12,925 bases of DNA from a bacterium (GTDB taxonomy: Bacteria > Planctomycetota > UBA1135 > UBA2386): NCBI GenBank assembly GCA_011051855.1, contig DRKG01000548.1:1-12925 (forward strand), in the 5' to 3' direction. This document shows positions 1 to 7,862 of the stretch, one piece after another. How positions within the stretch are numbered: position 1 is the first letter of the stretch; every line of letters begins with the position of its first letter. The notes beneath the pieces are model-generated. The model did not search any database. It had not been told where the DNA came from and saw only the letters and a program-made list of their open reading frames with translations. The translations under genes and the position numbers were made by a program.

Positions 1-278
1 GCCAGGTCCATGCCGGCGTCGACCGACTCGCAGATCGCGTCGGCGGTGAACGGCGCCGGCACGTAGATCACCGAGACGGTGGCGCCGGTGGCCTCGCGGG
101 CCTCGGCGACGGTGTCGAACACCGGCACGCCTTCGATCGTCTGGCCACCCTTGCCGGGAGTGACGCCGGCCACCAGCTTGGTGCCGTAGGCCAGCGAGTT
201 CTTGCTGTGGAAGAGGCCTGCCGAGCCGGTGAAGCCCTGGCAGAGGATCTTGGTTTCGCCGTTGACGAGAACGCTCAT
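1..278 (-). CDS. sucD: Succinyl-CoA synthetase alpha subunit, N-terminal part (cut by window edge)
   Basis: The alpha subunit of succinyl-CoA synthetase (succinate--CoA ligase) binds CoA and carries the phosphohistidine; with SucC it interconverts succinyl-CoA and succinate, forming ATP or GTP in the TCA cycle. Only about 92 residues are in the window. They begin MSVLVNGETKILCQGFTG and continue with GTKLVAGVTPGKGGQTIEGVPVFDTVAEA, the typical SucD CoA-binding Rossmann region. The catalytic histidine lies beyond the edge. The ATG at 278 has a GGAG Shine-Dalgarno about 10 nt upstream and follows the sucC stop by 29 nt, so the two subunits form the usual sucCD pair, co-transcribed on the minus strand. 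The identification is firm; the gene is incomplete only because the window ends. Confidence 0.95.
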   Translation of the reverse strand, partial: MSVLVNGETKILCQGFTGSAGLFHSKNSLAYGTKLVAGVTPGKGGQTIEGVPVFDTVAEAREATGATVSVIYVPAPFTADAICESVDAGMDL

Positions 279-307
279 GGGTTGTGCTCCGGGGTGTTCG
301 TTGGGTC

Positions 308-1468
<1,161 letters not shown>

Positions 1469-1510
1469 GGGCTTCGGAGGGCGAGCAGGTTAGCGACCCC
1501 CGCAGGCCGA

Positions 1511-1536
1511 GTCGAATCCGCAGCGCGCGATTCGAC
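1511..1536. repeat. Perfect 8-bp inverted repeat between mtnP and sucC
   Basis: GTCGAATC at 1511-1518 and GATTCGAC at 1529-1536 are perfect inverted copies separated by 10 nt. They lie in the 106-nt gap between the mtnP stop and the sucC start. No T-tract follows in either direction, so this is not a canonical intrinsic terminator. It could be an mRNA hairpin affecting sucC translation or stability, or an operator. No function can be assigned from sequence alone. Confidence 0.4.
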
Positions 1537-1574
1537 CAGGTTCTTGCCCCGGCGAGTGCCGGCGGGCCGCCGCA

Positions 1575-2447
1575 TCACCCGAGGTACTTGCCGATCAGCA
1601 GATCGAGCCGGCGCCGGGCGTCCGGGTTGACGTGGTCGGGCGCTGTCATCACCGCGTGCTGCATGCACCCGGCCGCGCGGATCGGTTCCTCGAGCTCGCT
1701 GGTCGCCTTCGCCATCTCGACGACCACGCGCTGCGCCAAGTCGGCGTTGGCCTTGACCACCGCGATCACCGCCTGCACGTCGACGTCGCCCTCGGCTTCG
1801 TGCCAACAGTCGTAATCGGTGACCAGCGCGATCGTGGAATAGGCGATCTCGGCCTCGCGCGCCAGCTTGGCCTCCTGCAGGTTGGTCATGCCGATCACGT
1901 CGACGCCCCAGCTCCGGTAGAGCCGCGACTCGGCCCGGGTGCTGAACAAAGGCCCTTCCATGCACAGATAGGTGCCGCCGTCGTGGGCGACCGCACCGGC
2001 TGCGCGCGCAGCCTTCAGCGCCATCTGCCGCAGCGGCTCCCAGATCGGATCGGCGAAGTGCGCGTGCGCGACGCAGCCACCGCCGAAGAACGTCGACTCG
2101 TGCGTGCGCCCGCGGGTGCGGTCGAGGAACTGGTCGATCAGGACCAGTTCGCCCGGACGCAGGTCGATCTTCATCGATCCGACCGCGGAGATGCCGACGA
2201 CCGCATCCATGCCGAGCTGCTTCATCGCGTGGATGTTGGCGCGGAACGGCAGTTCGTGCGGCGCGAGCACGTGCCCGCGGCCGTGGCGCGGCAGGAACGC
2301 CATGCGCACCCCGTGCAACGTGCCGGTCAGCACGGTGTCGCTCGGCTTGCCGAACGGCGTCTCGAGTTCGACCAGCTCGCGATTCTCGAGCCCGGGCAGG
2401 TCGTAGAGCCCGGACCCACCGATGATGCCAAGCGTTCTCTCCGTCAT
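1575..2447 (-). CDS. mtnP: S-methyl-5'-thioadenosine phosphorylase
   Basis: A cytosolic trimeric nucleoside phosphorylase that splits 5'-methylthioadenosine with phosphate into adenine and 5-methylthioribose-1-phosphate, in polyamine by-product and methionine salvage. The protein is 290 aa. It has the phosphate-loop start TLGIIGGSGLYDL (residues 5-17), PRHGRGH (53-59), a SAVGS strand near 88-91, the nucleoside-site segment YLCMEGPLFSTRAE (160-173), GMTN (186-189) and TDYDCW (210-215). The two aspartates of DYD (211, 213) are the family's adenine-recognising positions, which favours adenine nucleosides over purine nucleoside phosphorylase substrates. The usual MTAP 'MTxxPE' reads MTNLQE here, a small departure. 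The ATG lies 1 nt after the truD stop, so translation is probably coupled. No other methionine-salvage gene is in the window. Confidence 0.93.
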   Translation of the reverse strand: MTERTLGIIGGSGLYDLPGLENRELVELETPFGKPSDTVLTGTLHGVRMAFLPRHGRGHVLAPHELPFRANIHAMKQLGMDAVVGISAVGSMKIDLRPGELVLIDQFLDRTRGRTHESTFFGGGCVAHAHFADPIWEPLRQMALKAARAAGAVAHDGGTYLCMEGPLFSTRAESRLYRSWGVDVIGMTNLQEAKLAREAEIAYSTIALVTDYDCWHEAEGDVDVQAVIAVVKANADLAQRVVVEMAKATSELEEPIRAAGCMQHAVMTAPDHVNPDARRRLDLLIGKYLG

Positions 2448-2448
2448 G

Positions 2449-3753
2449 TCAGTCCTGGAACGGGTCGTCGTCGTTGTCGTAGCGCACCACCGATCGGGTG
2501 CTCAGATCGCGGGTGCGGGCACGCGCGCGCGCGCGCGGAGCACGCGGTTCGTCGCGGTCGCGGTCGCGGTCGATCGGCCGCGAATACCAACTCGGGGCGA
2601 ACAGGCGCTTGATCAACATCGTCGCGTAGGCGCCGCGCGGCAGTGAGAAGCGCAGCGTCGCCTTGACCCGGCCTTCGTGCAGATCATCGGGCTCGATGCG
2701 CACCGGGTCGACGTCGCGCGGTTTGATGAAGGCGTCGCGCTGCTCTTCCTTCCAGATCATGCCCGGCACTTCGTGCTCGACGAAGTCGCGCCGGCGCAGC
2801 TCGGCGGCCCGCATCTCGTGGATCATCGCCTTCTGGAACGCCGGGCTGCCGCCGTCGCCGTCGATGCCGAACAGCGGCGTGCGCATCGCCTTGAGCTTCT
2901 CCTCGCGCTCCGGCGAGAGGTACTTCCACGCCAGCAGGTCGCCGGCCACGGTCGAGATGCGCAGACGCTGCGCCCCGTGCACGCCACCGCGCAGCATGCC
3001 GCTGAGCGCGCGATTCCACAGATACGACTGGTAGGCGAACGCGTGGATCACGCGCAACCGCAGCGGCACGAACTCGAGCGCGCCGCGGAAGTCGCGTGGC
3101 CGGTCGATCAGATGCCGGAACAGCGGCTCGTAGGCGGGACCGCGGGCGATGCGCGCGCACGCCTCCCAGTCGCCCCAGCGCAGTTGCAGCGCCTTCTTCA
3201 ACTTGACGTCGCCGCTGATCGCGACCGGCGAAGGTTCGGCCACCAGTTGCTGCAGCGCCCGTTCGAAGTCGCCGTAGAGCACGCTCAGCATCGGGAATCC
3301 CTGGCCGTGGCGCAGGCTGCCGAAGCGCTGGTCGTCGAAGTAGTTCGGGAAGCCGGTCGCGACCAGGGATGGCAGGCTGCGGCGCAACGCCGCAGCCTCG
3401 GTGGGCCGCAGGTCGCGAATCACGATCGTGAACGCGTTGCCCGCACTCTGCTTGCTGGTGATCGCGCGATCGGTTGCGCCGACCGGCGTGACCTTCAGGT
3501 TCGGCAGGCTCAGCGTCACCGCCTGCCGCTCGATGGTCACGAACTGTTCGGTCACCGCCTGGCGATCCTTGAGACCCGCGTAGGCGATCTTGCCGCGGTC
3601 GACGTTGCCATCGCGCGCGAGCAGCGTCAGCGCCTCCGGCGTCGACAGCTTCTCCTTGTGCAGCCGGTGTACGATGAAGTCCCCGTCGGGCACCTCGTTC
3701 CATTCGAGGAGCTCGCGAACGCGGAAGTCTTCGGGCGTGGTCTTCAGTCGCAC
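2449..3753 (-). CDS. truD: tRNA pseudouridine(13) synthase TruD with an extra Arg/Asp-rich tail
   Basis: TruD isomerises U13 in the D-loop region of certain tRNAs (tRNA-Glu in E. coli). Family motifs are clear: the start RLKTTPEDFRVRE, the catalytic segment YAGLKDRQAVTEQ with the nucleophile Asp63, GNAFTIVIRDL, and FPNYFDDQRFGS (135-146). The core ends near residue 393. About 40 further residues are low complexity (DRDRDRDEPRAPRARARART, ending DNDDDPFQD). This tail makes the protein 434 aa, against about 350 in E. coli. The start is a GTG at 3753, chosen because it gives the conserved N-terminus; it overlaps the upstream pseudouridine synthase by 10 nt, and mtnP starts 1 nt after its stop. 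Both junctions suggest translational coupling. Confidence 0.94.
   Translation of the reverse strand: MRLKTTPEDFRVRELLEWNEVPDGDFIVHRLHKEKLSTPEALTLLARDGNVDRGKIAYAGLKDRQAVTEQFVTIERQAVTLSLPNLKVTPVGATDRAITSKQSAGNAFTIVIRDLRPTEAAALRRSLPSLVATGFPNYFDDQRFGSLRHGQGFPMLSVLYGDFERALQQLVAEPSPVAISGDVKLKKALQLRWGDWEACARIARGPAYEPLFRHLIDRPRDFRGALEFVPLRLRVIHAFAYQSYLWNRALSGMLRGGVHGAQRLRISTVAGDLLAWKYLSPEREEKLKAMRTPLFGIDGDGGSPAFQKAMIHEMRAAELRRRDFVEHEVPGMIWKEEQRDAFIKPRDVDPVRIEPDDLHEGRVKATLRFSLPRGAYATMLIKRLFAPSWYSRPIDRDRDRDEPRAPRARARARTRDLSTRSVVRYDNDDDPFQD
2519..2572. repeat. Alternating CG tract and (cggtcg) hexamer repeat inside the truD 3' end
   Basis: Positions 2519-2537 are a strictly alternating purine-pyrimidine run, mostly (CG)n. 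Positions 2555-2572 are three perfect copies of the hexamer cggtcg, with a partial copy before them. On the coding (minus) strand they encode the Arg/Ala and Asp/Arg dipeptide runs of the TruD tail. Such tracts are prone to slippage and, for the CG run, to Z-DNA formation. The hexamer unit preserves frame when it expands. Confidence 0.8.
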
Positions 3754-4739
3754 TGGTGCCTATGCGTCTTGGTGTGCTTCTCGACGTGTCGCAATGCCAC
3801 CGCGAGATCTTCGGGCAAGGGCGCCTCGGCTACCACCTCGGCGCCGTCGAAGTCGACGAAACCGACGCGCTCGGCGTGCAGGAACATGCGCCGCAGCAGC
3901 GGCTTTTCCGTGACCCCCTTGCGCTGCTTGTAAGCCGGCTTCAGACGCGACAGCAACAACCGTTCGCCGCCGTAGTCGTCGTCGCCGACGATCGGATGGC
4001 CGATCGACTGCAGGTGCACCCGCAACTGGTGGCCCCGACCGGTCGTCGGATGCAGTTCGACCAGCGCGTGGCGGCGGAAGCGGGCGCGCACGCGCAGCGA
4101 GGTGTGCGCTTCGCGAAACCCGGTGCGCGCCTGGTCGCTGGCCACCACTCGACCGGGCCGCCGCCGGTCGGGCCCCAGCAAGGCGTCGATCTCGAGGTCG
4201 TCGGCGGCGGGCACACCGCCGACCAGCGCGACGTAGGTCTTGCGGACCCGCCGTTCGCGAAACATGCGGTCGAAGTGGCGAGCGGCCGCGATCCCCTTGG
4301 CCAGGACCAGGCAACCGGAGGTGTTGCGATCGAGGCGGTGCACGATGCGCAGGTCGTCCCCGGGGCGCAGGTCCGCCAGCACGCCGTGCACACCGCGCTC
4401 GCGGCCGCTGCGATCGGGCACGCTCGGCATGCCGGCGGGCTTCGCCACCACCAGCGCCGTCGCGGTCTCGCAGAGCACCACCGGGGCGGGCGGCGGATCC
4501 CCGGCCGGCGGTCGAAAGCGCCGCGCGCGATCGAGCCCCGAGCACAGCACGACGTCGCCGAGGCGCAGGCGGCGATCGTGCAGGCAGGCCTCTCCGTTCA
4601 CGCTCACCTCGCCGCTCCTGAGCAGTTGGTGCAAATCGCCCCGGTGGATGCCGGGGCGGGCGTGGGCGAGCAGGTCGCGCAGGCGGACGCCAGCGAGGTC
4701 GCGTTCGACCACGAAGACTTCGTTCTGCGGCGTGGACAA
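3744..4739 (-). CDS. RluA-family RNA pseudouridine synthase with S4 domain
   Basis: A pseudouridine synthase of the RluA/RluC/RluD family, acting on rRNA or tRNA uridines; the target site cannot be deduced. The N-terminal ~65 residues (VERDLAGVRLRDLLAHARPG...RSGEVSVNGEA) form an S4 RNA-binding domain. The catalytic domain has RIVHRLDRNTSGCLVLAK with the nucleophile Asp137, FRERRVRKTYVALV, and TGRGHQLRVHL (233-243), where the usual TGRTHQIRVH has Gly for Thr. An in-frame TAG lies five codons upstream of the start. The longest frame therefore begins at a TTG at 4739, with no clear Shine-Dalgarno; a GTG at residue 10 is an alternative. It is the first gene of the minus-strand block, and its stop overlaps the truD start by 10 nt, pairing two unrelated pseudouridine synthase families. 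Confidence 0.9.
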   Translation of the reverse strand: MSTPQNEVFVVERDLAGVRLRDLLAHARPGIHRGDLHQLLRSGEVSVNGEACLHDRRLRLGDVVLCSGLDRARRFRPPAGDPPPAPVVLCETATALVVAKPAGMPSVPDRSGRERGVHGVLADLRPGDDLRIVHRLDRNTSGCLVLAKGIAAARHFDRMFRERRVRKTYVALVGGVPAADDLEIDALLGPDRRRPGRVVASDQARTGFREAHTSLRVRARFRRHALVELHPTTGRGHQLRVHLQSIGHPIVGDDDYGGERLLLSRLKPAYKQRKGVTEKPLLRRMFLHAERVGFVDFDGAEVVAEAPLPEDLAVALRHVEKHTKTHRHQCD

Positions 4740-5078
4740 GGGGCAAGGACTCTACGGAGAGGCGGCCGCGGCTCAAGCCCCCTCCGGCCATCCGGGCGCG
4801 TGCCGGGCTTTCGTATCAGGCAGGTATCTTGCCAGAACGAATGCCGCTTCGCCGGACCAGTCCTGAGACGCAGCCGTCCCACCCGCGAGACGTCGGTGGG
4901 CAAAACAGCAGCCGCAGACGCGCAACCCATTCCCAACCCGGATCTTGTAGTTTTTCTGCGCGGCGGTACCCAGGTTGCTAGTCCCCCACATGCAGATGAG
5001 AGGATCGTGCCAAGGAATGAAGCCGGCGGGAGCCCAAGGCCCGTCCAGCTCCGATCCCGCGCACGCCCTTCCTAGGTG
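4740..5078. other. Intergenic stretch, no credible gene
   Basis: This is the left part of a 598-bp gap between the minus-strand pseudouridine synthase and the plus-strand glycosyltransferase. Open frames exist but are shadows with no recognisable protein motif. It must hold the promoter of the rluA-truD-mtnP-suc block if that block starts here, but I see no convincing -35/-10 pair on the minus strand. A promoter for the structured RNA to the right should lie near its right end; TAGGTG at 5073-5078 is a weak -10-like hexamer without a good -35. Confidence 0.4.
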
Positions 5079-5305
5079 TAAGAGAGCAGAGAGCTGTGTG
5101 GAGAAGACAGACGGCCGGTGGAACGGGTTGGCGAGACCCCAACACCTGGCCGGGTTGCGGTCCTTCGGGACGGACGGTAGTGGCGAGCTGCCGGAAGCCC
5201 CTTGCGAAGCGCTCTGAGCGCTGCCGCGGGACGCGACCAACGGAGAGGGTGAGTAGCCCCTTCCACTGCCCGGCCCCCTCCCCTGGGGGTCGGGCAGTTT
5301 TTTTT
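5079..5305 (+). ncRNA. Candidate structured RNA (small RNA or leader) ending in an intrinsic terminator
   Basis: Several nested helices can be drawn by eye. GTGGAG 5098-5103 pairs with TTCCAC 5261-5266. GGCCGGT 5113-5119 pairs with ACC(t)GGCC 5144-5151, enclosing GTTGG 5127-5131 with CCAAC 5139-5143. GGTTGCG 5153-5159 pairs with CGCGACC 5232-5238, enclosing a UUCG tetraloop hairpin (GTCC/GGAC 5160-5171), a GGC/GCC hairpin (5182-5192) and AGCGC/GCGCT (5208-5222). A strong terminator follows. I could not match it to RNase P RNA, tmRNA, SRP RNA or a common riboswitch; 6S RNA is a possibility I can neither support nor exclude. The glycosyltransferase starts 32 nt after the T-run, so a cis-acting leader is equally possible. 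The 5' end is a guess. Confidence 0.5.
5265..5305 (+). terminator. Strong intrinsic terminator
   Basis: ACTGCCCG (5265-5272) and CCCCC (5274-5278) pair with GGGGG (5285-5289) and CGGGCAGT (5291-5298). This gives a 14-bp stem with one G-U and a 6-nt loop, followed directly by a run of eight T. It reads only on the plus strand. It sits between a noncoding stretch and the glycosyltransferase start, so it must end a transcript that begins within the intergenic region. Confidence 0.92.
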
Positions 5306-5337
5306 GCTGCCGAGCCGGAACTGCCGATGACACGGGC

Positions 5338-7038
5338 ATGCGCTGCTCGGTCGTCATCCCCTGTCACAACGGCGTTGCGTTGACCCGCGCCTGCCTCGCG
5401 AGCCTGCTCGCGCAGCAGACTCCAGCCGACGAGATCCTGTTGGTCGACAATGCCAGCAGCGATGACACGCGGGCTCTCGCGCAGCTCGCACCGAGCGTGC
5501 GCGTGCTGCGGCAAGCCGCGAACCTCGGCTTCGCCGGCGGGGTCAACGTCGGCATCCGCGCCGCCCGCGGCGACACCGTGCTGGTGCTGAACAACGACAC
5601 CCAGGCGGCCGAGAACCTGCTGCACGAGATGCACTGCGTGCTCGACAGCGACGCCGGCATCGGCGCGGTCGCCCCCCTCAGCAACAAAGTCAAGGGCGAT
5701 GCCCGGATCCATGTCGGCGACATCGGCCGCGACCCCGACCTGCGCCGGCTCGTGGTGGCCCGCCTCGCCAACGGCGCGCGGATCCAGGACGCCGACGCGT
5801 TGACCGGCCTGTGCCTGCTGATGCGCCGCACCACGCTCGACCAAGTCGGCCTGTTCGACGAGCGCTTCGGTCTCGGCAACTGCGAAGACGACGATCTGAG
5901 CCTGCGGCTGCGGCTGCACGGCTACCGGCTCGCGATCGCCGGGCACACCTTCCTGCACCACGAATGCCACGCCACGTTCCGCTCGCTCGGCGTCGACATG
6001 GACGAAGAGTTCCGGCTCCGCTACGCGCAGTTCGAGGCGAAGTGGCGCGACCACCCGGCCGGCGCCGCTCTGCTGGCGGTGGCCAACGGCGACCTCGAGA
6101 ACGCCGCCCGACACGCCGAACGGGCCCGCATCCGCGTGCCGCAATGGCCCGACGCCGACCTCTACCTCGGCCGTTACCACGAACGGTTCGGCGATCCGCG
6201 GCGTGCCGAACGCCACCTGCGCACGTTCCTGGGTCATTCGCCCGAACACGTCGAAGCGTGGTTGACCTTGGCGCTCGCCCGGGTCCGCGCCGGGGACCGC
6301 GACGACGGACTCGACCTGCTGCAGAACACCCTCGGGCGCCTGCGCCCGAGTCGCAGACTCGAAGCGCGCACCTGGCAGCGTCTCGGCCAGCTCGACCACG
6401 ACGCGGGCCACCACCGAGACGCACTGGCGAGCTTCGAAGTGGCCGCGGCGGCCCTGCCGGACTGCGGCGAGATCCACAACTGGATCGGCACGTGCCAACT
6501 CGCCCTCGGCCAACTCGAAGCCGCGCGGGCGGCCTTCGAACAGGCCATCGAGCTCGGCCACGCCCTGGCCCACAGCAACCTCGGCATCTGCCTGCACCAC
6601 CTCGGACACCCGCAGGAAGCCCTGCGCAGTTTCGAGCGCGCGGTCGCACTGCTGCCCGAATCGGAGGTGGCGCGCCGGAACTACAAGGCCGGGGCCGCCG
6701 CATTCGCGGCGCTTGCGGCCGAACGCGGAGCGCTGCCCCGCGCCAGCGCCACCAACTCGGCGACGATCGTGCCGAGCGGAGTCGACGGCACCCAACCGAT
6801 CGCTTCCCGCAGGCGCGCAAGCGACGGCAGCCGCCGCGGCGGATCCACGAATCCCGCCGGGAACACGTCGCCGAACGGCACGTGCACGATCTCCGACGCG
6901 CTCACGGCGGTGTCGCGCACCAGACGAGCGAGCTCTGCCACCGACGTCTCGACGGCACTGCCGACGTTGACGACGCGACCGGGAACGGTCGACGAAAACG
7001 CCAGGTCGACGAGCGCCCGGGCCACGTCCCCGACGTAG
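5338..7038 (+). CDS. GT2-family glycosyltransferase with TPR repeats
   Basis: A family 2 glycosyltransferase, probably acting at the inner membrane/cytosol on surface polysaccharide or protein substrates; donor and acceptor are unknown. The GT-A domain covers residues 1-240: SVVIPCHNG, LLVDNASSDDT (35-44), NLGFAGGVNVGIRAARGD, the DXD-like VLNNDT (83-88), GLFDERFGLGNCEDDDLSLRLRLHGYR (acidic base region near 183-186) and HTFLHHECHATF. Residues ~245-445 are TPR-like repeats (DADLYLGRYHERFGDPRRAERHLRTFL, EIHNWIGTCQLALGQLEAARAAFEQAIELG, AHSNLGICLHHLGHPQEALRSFERAVALLP). Recognisable protein ends near residue 463. The last ~100 residues are low complexity and lie antisense to the epimerase. The ATG at 5338 is chosen because it precedes the first GT2 strand directly. 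No transmembrane segment is evident. Confidence 0.88.
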   Translation: MRCSVVIPCHNGVALTRACLASLLAQQTPADEILLVDNASSDDTRALAQLAPSVRVLRQAANLGFAGGVNVGIRAARGDTVLVLNNDTQAAENLLHEMHCVLDSDAGIGAVAPLSNKVKGDARIHVGDIGRDPDLRRLVVARLANGARIQDADALTGLCLLMRRTTLDQVGLFDERFGLGNCEDDDLSLRLRLHGYRLAIAGHTFLHHECHATFRSLGVDMDEEFRLRYAQFEAKWRDHPAGAALLAVANGDLENAARHAERARIRVPQWPDADLYLGRYHERFGDPRRAERHLRTFLGHSPEHVEAWLTLALARVRAGDRDDGLDLLQNTLGRLRPSRRLEARTWQRLGQLDHDAGHHRDALASFEVAAAALPDCGEIHNWIGTCQLALGQLEAARAAFEQAIELGHALAHSNLGICLHHLGHPQEALRSFERAVALLPESEVARRNYKAGAAAFAALAAERGALPRASATNSATIVPSGVDGTQPIASRRRASDGSRRGGSTNPAGNTSPNGTCTISDALTAVSRTRRASSATDVSTALPTLTTRPGTVDENARSTSARATSPT

Positions 7039-7802
7039 GCGAAGCAGCGCGTCTGCCGACCTGCGCCGTAGACCGTCAGCGGCGCCCCGCTGACCGCCTG
7101 CCGCACGAACCGCGGCAGGACCATGCCGTGATCGCCGGTCTGGCGCGGCCCGACGGTGTTGAACAACCGCGCGACCAGCACCGGCAAGCCGGACTGCTCG
7201 GCGTGCGCCGCCGCGAACCACTCCCCCATCGCCTTGGCACAAGCGTAGCTGCCGCGCAATCCCTCGGTCGCCCCCGGACGCACCGTCGCCCCCTCGTCGA
7301 ACGGCACGGGGCCGTCGCCGTAGACTTCGCTGCTCGAAGCCAGCAGCACCGGCACACCCGCCTCGGCCGCCGCCGCGAGCACGACCTCGGTCGAACGCAG
7401 GTTCGCGGTCATCACCGCGAGCGGTTCCTGCGCCAGTCGCCGCACGCCGACGACGCCGGCGAGATGGAAGACCACGTCCGCCTCCGCCATTGCGCGACGC
7501 GCGACTTCGGGATCGGCCGCCGACGCCACCGAACAGCGCAAGCGTTCCTCGTCGGCGACGGCCGCCAGGTTGTCGAGATCGCCGGTCGACAGGTCGTCGA
7601 CCACGTGCACGGCAAAGCCGCGCCGCAGCAGTTCCTCGACCAGATGGGAGCCGATGAAGCCCGCGCCACCGGTGACCACGGCGCGGCCGGGCTGACGACA
7701 AAGCGGAGCCGACGGCCTTGCGGCTGGTGTCTTCACTGCGGGCGAACGGGTCATGCGGAGTGCTGAGGTGGCAGCGTCGGCGGCGGCGTCGCGCCAGTCC
7801 AT
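6681..7802 (-). CDS. NAD-dependent sugar-nucleotide epimerase/dehydratase (extended SDR)
   Basis: An extended short-chain dehydrogenase of the UDP-glucose 4-epimerase / UDP-glucuronate decarboxylase group, making an activated sugar in the cytosol. Visible motifs are AVVTGGAGFIGSHLVEELLRRG with the NAD loop at 45-51, VVDDLSTGDLDNL, VFHLAG, LASSSEVYGDGP with the catalytic Ser near 157-159, YACAK with Tyr186 and Lys190, RLFNTVGPRQ, and VYGAGRQTRCFAYVGDVARAL. The exact substrate is not determinable. The frame opens at an ATG at 7802, giving ~40 residues before the Rossmann strand. The ATG at 7754 (residue 17) would give a more usual N-terminus; neither has a good Shine-Dalgarno. Conserved sequence ends near residue 355, and the final ~20 residues are Ala/Ser-rich. 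It converges with the glycosyltransferase, which may use its product. Confidence 0.9.
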   Translation of the reverse strand: MDWRDAAADAATSALRMTRSPAVKTPAARPSAPLCRQPGRAVVTGGAGFIGSHLVEELLRRGFAVHVVDDLSTGDLDNLAAVADEERLRCSVASAADPEVARRAMAEADVVFHLAGVVGVRRLAQEPLAVMTANLRSTEVVLAAAAEAGVPVLLASSSEVYGDGPVPFDEGATVRPGATEGLRGSYACAKAMGEWFAAAHAEQSGLPVLVARLFNTVGPRQTGDHGMVLPRFVRQAVSGAPLTVYGAGRQTRCFAYVGDVARALVDLAFSSTVPGRVVNVGSAVETSVAELARLVRDTAVSASEIVHVPFGDVFPAGFVDPPRRLPSLARLREAIGWVPSTPLGTIVAELVALARGSAPRSAASAANAAAPAL

Positions 7803-7862
7803 GCCCTGGCACGAATTCGCGCCGCCGACGTGCGGGCCGCTTCGACCCCGCGCACGCCCGAG

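Noticed and set aside
1511..1536. Intrinsic terminator separating mtnP from sucC
   Set aside because: The inverted repeat is perfect but is not followed by a T-tract on the minus strand, so I list it only as a repeat.
5079..5305. RNase P RNA, tmRNA or SRP RNA
   Set aside because: I looked for the conserved RNase P P4 segments, the tmRNA tRNA-like ends and the SRP GGAA-tetraloop domain; none is present on either strand.
4978..7812. A 944-codon open frame on the minus strand
   Set aside because: It runs antisense through the glycosyltransferase and in another frame of the epimerase, is dominated by Arg/Gly/Ala/Val, and shows no domain. It is a high-GC shadow.
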